42,588 nt of DNA, taken from assembly GCA_019695395.1 (NCBI GenBank), contig JAIBAD010000013.1, positions 1-42,588 of the forward strand, in the 5' to 3' direction. The notes beneath the pieces are model-generated. The model was given only the letters and a program-made list of their open reading frames with translations, was not told the origin of the DNA and made no database searches. The position numbers were made by a program, and so were the translations under genes. The stretch comes from Alphaproteobacteria bacterium. GTDB lineage: Bacteria; Pseudomonadota; Alphaproteobacteria; JAEUKQ01; JAIBAD01. Positions 38,145-42,588 of the stretch are shown piece by piece. The stretch's first letter is position 1; the number at the start of each line of letters is the position of its first letter.

Positions 38145-38173
38145 TTGACATATCAAACAATTATTTTTATAGT
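38145..38173 (+). promoter_or_regulatory. Promoter of dgcN-dgcA
   Basis: TTGACA (38145-38150) and TATAGT (38168-38173) are 17 bases apart, close to the sigma70 ideal. The leader to ATG 38206 is about 25 bases and contains AAAGAGAAA. A weaker candidate for yajQ overlaps it on the - strand (TTGATA at 38156-38151, TAGTAA at 38133-38128), so the two could interfere. Confidence 0.7.
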
Positions 38174-38205
38174 CATTTAAATTTAAATTATAAAGAGAAA
38201 TAATA

Positions 38206-39213
38206 ATGGAAAAGAAAATTCAACATCCTTATCTTATGTTTTTAGGTGATGTTGCTGATCAATTATCAGCCAAAACTGCCCAAGGTATTGTTGATTGGCG
38301 GCCAGAATGGTGTCTTGGTAAACTTCGCCTACCACATTGTAAAGCCGATCTTCCTTTGCCGGAAATGACATTAGACCAAGCCTTAGATGCAGGAGTGAAA
38401 ACTGTCATTATTGGGGTGGCTAATAGGGGAGGGGTATTTTCACCCCATTGGATACCTGTTCTTTTGCAAGCTTTGGAAAAAGGTTTTGATTTAGCCAGTG
38501 GGTTACATCAAAAATTAACAGATTATCCTGAATTGAAATTGGCCTCAGAAAGATATGGGAGGAAACTTTTTGATGTACGTCACCCTAACCAAGATTTTAA
38601 TGTTGGGACGGGCAAAAAGCGTACAGGTAAAAGACTATTAACTGTAGGTAGCGATTGTTCAATTGGAAAAATGTATACAGCTTTGGCATGCGAAAAAGAA
38701 ATGAAATTAAGAGGTATACATGTGGATTTTCGTGCGACGGGTCAAACGGGTATTTTTATTGCAGGTTCAGGTGTTTCAATTGATGCCGTTGTTGCAGATT
38801 TTATTTCTGGTGCTGTTGAACATATTACACCTGATAATAATCCGAACCATTGGGATATTATCGAAGGACAAGGATCACTATTTCATCCTTCTTATGCGGG
38901 GGTAAGTTTGGGATTACTTCACGGTGCCCAGGCAGATATGTTGGTAATGTGTCATGATCCAAGCAGACCGCATATGCGGGGATTGCCTCATTACTCTTTG
39001 CCTGATTTAGATCGCTGTATAGAAGCTAATTTGAATGCTGGCTCTTTAACAAATTCATCTGTTCGTTGTGTTGGACTTAGCTTAAATACGTCTACTTATT
39101 CTGTAGATGAAGCACAAAATGTCATTGCCGAATATAAAAATCGCTATAAACTTCCTGTGGTAGATCCGGTACGTACAGGTGTAAGTGTTTTAGTTGATGC
39201 AATTTTAGCATGA
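38206..39213 (+). CDS. dgcN: D-glutamate N-acetyltransferase-like protein DgcN (DUF1611)
   Basis: Proteins of this family are coupled with DgcA in D-glutamate use: DgcN acetylates D-glutamate and DgcA racemises the product. The 335-residue protein has YLMFLGDVADQLSAKTAQGIVDW at the start, VIIGVANRGGVFSPHW, and the nucleotide-binding loop TVGSDCSIGKMYT (about 146-158). GQTGIFIAGSGVSIDAVVADFISGAVE and DIIEGQGSLFHPSYAGVSLGLLHG follow. These are characteristic of DUF1611/YokD-like P-loop proteins. It overlaps dgcA by four bases (ATGA). The function rests on family knowledge and the pairing; older annotations call it only DUF1611. Confidence 0.85.
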   Translation: MEKKIQHPYLMFLGDVADQLSAKTAQGIVDWRPEWCLGKLRLPHCKADLPLPEMTLDQALDAGVKTVIIGVANRGGVFSPHWIPVLLQALEKGFDLASGLHQKLTDYPELKLASERYGRKLFDVRHPNQDFNVGTGKKRTGKRLLTVGSDCSIGKMYTALACEKEMKLRGIHVDFRATGQTGIFIAGSGVSIDAVVADFISGAVEHITPDNNPNHWDIIEGQGSLFHPSYAGVSLGLLHGAQADMLVMCHDPSRPHMRGLPHYSLPDLDRCIEANLNAGSLTNSSVRCVGLSLNTSTYSVDEAQNVIAEYKNRYKLPVVDPVRTGVSVLVDAILA

Positions 39214-40202
39214 AAAGACAACTAGTTATTAAACATGAATCTTGGCCGATTTCTGGAAAATTTTCAATTTCTAGAGGAAGTAAAACTTCAGCAGAAATTG
39301 TGTTAGTAGAAATTAATGTAGAAGATAAAAAAGGTAGAGGTGAATGTGTACCCTATCCACGTTATCAAGAGACCGTTGAAAGTGTTATTGCCCAAATTGA
39401 AACAACAAGATATTTTATTGAACATGGAATAACCCGCCAAGACTTACAGTCATTATTACCCGCAGGCGCAGCAAGAAATGCCCTAGATTGTGCATTATGG
39501 GATTTGGAAGCCAAGCAAAATAATACAAGTGTAGGTCAAAAATTAGGATGTGAGCCGTTGCATCCCATAACATCAACTTACACCATAAGTTTAGGCACAC
39601 CAGAAGAAATGGGCAAAGCTGCATCCCTTCATGCAGATAAACCATTGTTAAAAATTAAACTATCTGGTCAGCAAGATATTGAACGATTATTGGAAATTAG
39701 AAAAAATGCTCCGAATGCGCGTTTAATTATAGACCCTAATGAATCATGGACTTTCGATCAGCTACAATCTTATATGCCTGCTCTTATTAAGATTGGTATT
39801 GAATTAATAGAACAACCATTACCGGCAAAACAAGACCAACAAATTTCAAATTATAATTTTCCAATTATTTTATGTGCTGATGAAAGTTGTCATGATAGAT
39901 CTTATTTGCCGTCTTTAAAAAATAAATATCAGGCAGTTAATATTAAATTAGATAAAACAGGTGGATTAACAGAAGCTTTATCCATGTTAAATGAATCCAG
40001 AACACGAGGGTTTAAAATTATGGTAGGTTGTATGGTGGGAACATCTCTTGCCATGGCGCCAGCAATGTTTTTGGCCCAAAATGCAGATTGGGTTGACCTT
40101 GATGGTCCACTTTTGCTAGCTTATGATCGTGACCCTGGTTTAATTTTAAAAAACAATCAACTTTATTATCCTGATATTGGATTATGGGGCTCATTGTCTT
40201 AA
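39210..40202 (+). CDS. dgcA: Enolase-superfamily epimerase/racemase DgcA (dipeptide epimerase-like)
   Basis: The 330-residue protein belongs to the muconate-lactonizing subgroup of the enolase superfamily. The catalytic set is complete: the KIK motif (148-150), metal ligands Asp175 in IIDPNESW, Glu201 in LIEQPLP and Asp224 in CADESCHD, and a second lysine in NIKLDKTGG (246). GECVPYPRY, the lid region, and AARNALDCALWDLEAK are also present. The closest families are L-Ala-D/L-Glu epimerase (YcjG/YkfB) and DgcA, the N-acetyl-glutamate racemase. Pairing with dgcN favours the latter. Either reaction would use D-glutamate derived from peptidoglycan. ATG 39210 overlaps the dgcN stop, so translation is coupled. 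Confidence 0.85.
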   Translation: MKRQLVIKHESWPISGKFSISRGSKTSAEIVLVEINVEDKKGRGECVPYPRYQETVESVIAQIETTRYFIEHGITRQDLQSLLPAGAARNALDCALWDLEAKQNNTSVGQKLGCEPLHPITSTYTISLGTPEEMGKAASLHADKPLLKIKLSGQQDIERLLEIRKNAPNARLIIDPNESWTFDQLQSYMPALIKIGIELIEQPLPAKQDQQISNYNFPIILCADESCHDRSYLPSLKNKYQAVNIKLDKTGGLTEALSMLNESRTRGFKIMVGCMVGTSLAMAPAMFLAQNADWVDLDGPLLLAYDRDPGLILKNNQLYYPDIGLWGSLS

Positions 40203-40271
40203 TAATTATTAAAGAATATTTAGTTATTATTTTTTATGAAGATATTAAAAGCAAAAGAAAGAAAATTTTTG

Positions 40272-40838
40272 ATGTATTATAAAATTAAAAATAACTATCA
40301 ATTTTTATTTATTGGCATAAGTCTGATTTTAGGATCTTGTTCAAGTGATTTTTTTAATTTCTCTACATCGTCACATAAACCTGTTTGTCAAAAAGATTTA
40401 ACTTACTTGCGTAATAATCTTATTACCCCCCCGGACGTAGCACGTAATGTATTAGGTGAAGGTGAGCCTGAAAAAACATTAACCACCCCAATTGATTTAA
40501 TGATTGAACGAGATGGCTTAGAAAAATTACTTGAAGTAACAAAAAACAATATTGATGAATATAATCAAACTTTACTAGACAAAGACCAAATAGCTGATCT
40601 TTATAATGAATCCGGTAAAAGCAAAGCAGAATATGAAGCTTATATTCAAACGCTTCAAGATGGTATTACAATTAACCAAGGTATTGTAGATCAAGTTAAT
40701 TGCCGGGTCAGTTTGAATTCTCCTTCAACTCAAGCCCCACAATCTACAATTAAACAAACAATCCCATCTCAATCTAAAAAGAAGGTGGAAGAACCTCTTA
40801 AAACAGAGGTACCTGTGAGTAGTGGAAATTATAAATAA
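40272..40838 (+). CDS. Putative lipoprotein of unknown function
   Basis: The 188-residue protein has a short basic N-terminus, a hydrophobic stretch (about 9-22) and the lipobox LILGSC with Cys23, so it is likely lipid-anchored. The mature part is charged and probably helical (LEKLLEVTKNNIDEYNQTLLDKDQI) and ends with a serine-, glutamine- and lysine-rich region. I see no recognisable domain. ATG 40272 fits a lipoprotein signal peptide better than the upstream in-frame ATG 40236, which would add 12 charged residues and has no ribosome-binding site. It follows dgcA after about 70 bases and may be cotranscribed. The next gene is convergent. Confidence 0.65.
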   Translation: MYYKIKNNYQFLFIGISLILGSCSSDFFNFSTSSHKPVCQKDLTYLRNNLITPPDVARNVLGEGEPEKTLTTPIDLMIERDGLEKLLEVTKNNIDEYNQTLLDKDQIADLYNESGKSKAEYEAYIQTLQDGITINQGIVDQVNCRVSLNSPSTQAPQSTIKQTIPSQSKKKVEEPLKTEVPVSSGNYK

Positions 40839-40879
40839 CCTAAAATTCAAATAATAAGGTTTTTTATTTTAAAAAAGGT

Positions 40880-41224
40880 TTAATTTTTAATGAACCATAC
40901 TTTTTGAATTAATCCGTGTTTTATCTGATATGTAGCTATCGTATGAACAAGTTTTTTATCAACTAAACCAGAAATTTGTTCTTCATCTATAACATAATCA
41001 CCACAAATCATACGTTGCGTTAAACGGCAATAAAGCAAAGGATGTTCTTTAAATATTTTTTTGTAAATTTCATGAAGCTCTGCTATACCTTTACAAAATA
41101 TAACGTTGGTAGAAAGATAGATAAGTTCAATAGTATCCGCATAGCATTCTATAAAGGCATTTAAGTCACGTCTGTTATAAGCTTCTAGTTGAGCTTGGAT
41201 CAGGCGTTCTGTTTCACGGATCAT
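40880..41224 (-). CDS. NTF2-like / SnoaL-like domain protein
   Basis: The 114-residue protein shows the NTF2-like cone-fold pattern. It has a long N-terminal helix ending in AQLEAYNRRDLNAFIECYADTIELIYL and a KGIAELHEIYKKIFKEHP segment. Beta strands follow (YCRLTQRMICGDYVIDEEQISGL, ATYQIKHGLIQKVWFIKN). Such proteins include steroid-isomerase-like enzymes and many uncharacterised binding proteins, so the substrate cannot be assigned. The product is cytosolic with no signal peptide. It is a single gene, convergent with the lipoprotein gene across 41 bases, and has a possible promoter about 70 bases upstream. Confidence 0.75.
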   Translation of the reverse strand: MIRETERLIQAQLEAYNRRDLNAFIECYADTIELIYLSTNVIFCKGIAELHEIYKKIFKEHPLLYCRLTQRMICGDYVIDEEQISGLVDKKLVHTIATYQIKHGLIQKVWFIKN

Positions 41225-41295
41225 TCTTTTATTATATCCTTATTCTACATGATAAATTCTACCCCTGTTGCTTATATGATATTTAAAATCTTGAA

Positions 41296-41323
41296 AATAT
41301 ATTTATATATATCATTCGTTCAA
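41296..41323 (-). promoter_or_regulatory. Possible promoter of the NTF2-like gene
   Basis: On the - strand TTGAAC (41323-41318) and TATATT (41301-41296) are 16 bases apart, about 70 bases before the gene. The surrounding AT-richness makes chance matches likely. Confidence 0.38.
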
Positions 41324-41439
41324 TGAATATATTAGGTGGATACATGTTAAAAATAATTAGATTTTAAAAAATGCGATAAAAACATATTTTTATATTATTA
41401 AAAACTACTTTTTAATATATAAATGATTTGTTTAATTTA

Positions 41440-41582
41440 AAATTTCCAAAAACAATATATTTGAATAATTTAAACTTTAAAAAATTAATGGATATTTTAT
41501 TTTTTTATAAAAAATAATAATTAAATATTTATTAAATATAAATTAAAAAACAAAATTAATTTTTATAAATATTTGGAAATTT
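41440..41582. repeat. Inverted repeat AAATTTCCAAA / TTTGGAAATTT
   Basis: The left arm is 41440-41450 and the right arm is 41572-41582, separated by 121 bases of AT-rich sequence. The right arm covers the GGA that would serve as ribosome-binding site of the tiny ORF at 41586. The match is exact over 11 bases, but in sequence this AT-rich it may be chance. Confidence 0.3.
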
Positions 41583-41585
41583 GGT

Positions 41586-41696
41586 ATGAACGGTAGATAC
41601 AAAGTAATTTTTAAACGTATTGGAAATTATTATAAATCAATATTTATTGCTATTTTATTATTATTTATTTTATGGGCAATTCTTGTGCTTATTTAA
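41586..41696 (+). CDS. Possible tiny membrane protein, 36 residues
   Basis: ATG 41586 opens a 36-codon frame ending at TAA 41694-41696. The protein has a basic N-terminus (MNGRYKVIFKRIGNYYK) and then a hydrophobic segment of about 18 residues (IFIAILLLFILWAILVLI). This is the pattern of a single-pass small membrane protein. GGAAA lies about seven bases upstream. In an AT-rich gap such frames also occur by chance, because A/T-rich codons give hydrophobic residues. It lies about 190 bases upstream of the Hint gene on the same strand. No family is recognised. Confidence 0.35.
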   Translation: MNGRYKVIFKRIGNYYKSIFIAILLLFILWAILVLI

Positions 41697-41885
41697 ATTT
41701 AATTCTATTTTATATACTTTAATATGAATAAAGGAAGGATAATTACACAAATTGAATTATATTTAGATATTTAAAACTTTTTACTCTGTTTAACAATTTT
41801 GAGATATATTATTAATAATAAATTAATCATTTAAGTTTATTTAATAACAACTTCCAATAAATAAATTAATTGAAATGGTATAGGG

Positions 41886-42419
41886 ATGAGACATAGAAAT
41901 AATAATTTATCAACTATTATATGTTCCGAAGGTGCATGTTTCTCTGCTGGGACATTAGTAACATTGAATGATGGAAATCGAAAATCAATAGAACAGCTTG
42001 CCGTTGGTGATCTTGTTTCAGCTTTCCGTGGTATTGCTGACCGTACAGTAAGTCGCAAGATTAATGAAATTGTTATTAGAGAAGGGCAAACTGTTTACGA
42101 ATTACGAACCGAAGATAACCGGGTTGTTTGGGGCACAGGAAATCATCCCTTTCTTGTAGGACCTAATAAAACAGATCCTATGATGGAAGATTTACCTGTG
42201 CGTTATAAGGCACTAAAAGATTTGACACCAACAGATCGGCTTGTCGGGCAAGCTGGATCGATTATTAGAATTAGCTCTGTCCAAATGATGGAAGGTGAGC
42301 ATACGGTTTATAACCTTATTGTTGATGGTCTACGCAGCTATGTTGTTAATGGCATACGTGTGCATGGTTGCCGTTGTGATCCTAATCACCGTGCAAGTTA
42401 TGAAGATGATTGGTTTTAA
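41886..42419 (+). CDS. Free-standing Hint (hedgehog/intein-type) domain protein
   Basis: The 177-residue protein is almost entirely one Hint domain. Block A begins at Cys18 (CFSAGTLVTLNDG), followed by IEQLAVGDLV. Block B has Thr84-Gly-Asn-His87 in WGTGNHPFLV. The C-terminal block is YNLIVDGLRSYVVNGIRVHG with His160, followed by Cys162. Hint domains catalyse an N-to-S acyl shift at the first cysteine, leading to splicing, cleavage or transfer. Here the residue after His160 is glycine instead of the asparagine that cyclises in inteins, so normal C-terminal cleavage is unlikely. Only 17 residues precede Cys18, and 15 follow Cys162 (CDPNHRASYEDDWF end). The ribosome-binding site is poor, and an in-frame stop (TGA 41871-41873) excludes a longer frame. 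Function is unknown. Confidence 0.85.
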   Translation: MRHRNNNLSTIICSEGACFSAGTLVTLNDGNRKSIEQLAVGDLVSAFRGIADRTVSRKINEIVIREGQTVYELRTEDNRVVWGTGNHPFLVGPNKTDPMMEDLPVRYKALKDLTPTDRLVGQAGSIIRISSVQMMEGEHTVYNLIVDGLRSYVVNGIRVHGCRCDPNHRASYEDDWF

Positions 42420-42453
42420 CAATTAAATAGCAAGTTTCTTCTTTTATATATTG

Positions 42454-42498
42454 ATGGGTTTTATGTCAGATTATTGGATATAAAACCCATTTTATTTT
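42454..42498 (+). terminator. Rho-independent terminator after the Hint gene
   Basis: ATGGGTTTTAT (42454-42464) and ATAAAACCCAT (42480-42490) form a perfect 11-base stem with a 15-base loop, followed by TTTATTTT. It is 35 bases after the stop codon. Beyond it, to 42588, I see no supported gene. Confidence 0.75.
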
Positions 42499-42588
42499 GT
42501 ACCAGGCTTATATAAATCAAGGAAATTATTAAACTTAACCGTCCTTAATGGTAACGTCTTAACTGATTCAATTGCTAAATTTCATGAT

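Larger units (their letters stand above)
41225..41885. other. Very AT-rich 661-base stretch between the NTF2-like and Hint genes
   Basis: It contains a possible - strand promoter (41296-41323), an 11-base inverted repeat (41440-41450 and 41572-41582), one tiny membrane ORF (41586-41696) and otherwise long A and T runs. I see no tRNA, no recognisable insertion sequence, and no longer conserved frame on either strand. It is the lowest-complexity and longest non-coding part of the window. Confidence 0.7.

Noticed and set aside
40839-40879. A T-rich and A-rich run (TTTTTTA..TAAAAAA) between the convergent lipoprotein and NTF2-like genes
   Set aside because: It can fold only as an A-T stem whose flanking GG bases do not pair. 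It is not convincing as a terminator.
42492-42581. A 29-codon - strand open frame ending at 42492, reading like the tail of a protein (ESVKTLPLRTVKFNNFLDLYK)
   Set aside because: It has no start codon, and an in-frame stop (42584-42582) closes it before the window edge. Without sequence beyond 42588 a frameshifted gene end cannot be told from chance.

Overview
The window is AT-rich (about one-third G+C by eye) and gene-dense, and it reads as a chromosomal segment of an alphaproteobacterium. The lineage call rests on gene order and content. The str, S10, spc and alpha ribosomal blocks form one run. adk lies between secY and rpsM, with no rpmJ or infA there. An ATP12-type F1-ATPase assembly chaperone is present. 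The order rpiB-glyA-nrdR-ribD-ribE-ribB-ribH-nusB-thiL is also alphaproteobacterial, and its ribB protein carries a degenerate GTP cyclohydrolase II domain. The low G+C and short spacers would suit a host-associated lineage such as Holosporales or a Rhodospirillales relative, but I cannot place it more precisely by eye.

Layout. 2-584: the tail of a LivK-type amino-acid-binding protein and its terminator. 674-7883: a biosynthetic cluster on the + strand for pentose phosphate (rpiB), one-carbon metabolism (glyA), ribonucleotide reductase control (nrdR), riboflavin (ribD, ribE, ribBX, ribH), antitermination (nusB) and thiamine phosphate (thiL). 7884-8144: the str leader, with a good sigma70-type promoter, a short palindrome and a hairpin. 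8145-26339: the ribosomal superoperon from rpsL to rplQ with fusA, tuf, secY, adk and rpoA. A second strong promoter lies in the adk-rpsM gap and would allow separate expression of rpsM-rpsK-rpoA-rplQ.

26487-33399: a periplasmic Do-type protease, the RarA ATPase, the CrcB fluoride channel, an RluC-type pseudouridine synthase, an AsmA-family protein and the ATP12 chaperone. 33539-35524: a second AsmA-family gene, clearly paralogous to the first, with a long inverted repeat just before its start codon. 35539-38080 (- strand): yajQ, a small histidine-rich unknown protein and an acetolactate-synthase-like thiamine diphosphate enzyme, arranged as one operon. 38206-40202: a dgcN-dgcA pair linked to D-glutamate or acyl-amino-acid metabolism, behind a near-consensus promoter. 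It is followed by a putative lipoprotein and, on the opposite strand, an NTF2-like protein.

41225-41885 is a very AT-rich stretch of 661 bases holding at most one tiny membrane ORF. It is followed by a free-standing Hint (hedgehog/intein) domain protein with a glycine where inteins have their terminal asparagine, and then a terminator.

Most of the window is conserved housekeeping. The points most worth a second look are the free-standing Hint protein and its AT-rich upstream region, the paired AsmA genes around ATP12, the inverted repeat over the second asmA translation start, the histidine-rich protein with the orphan thiamine diphosphate enzyme beside yajQ, and the degenerate GTP cyclohydrolase II half of RibB.
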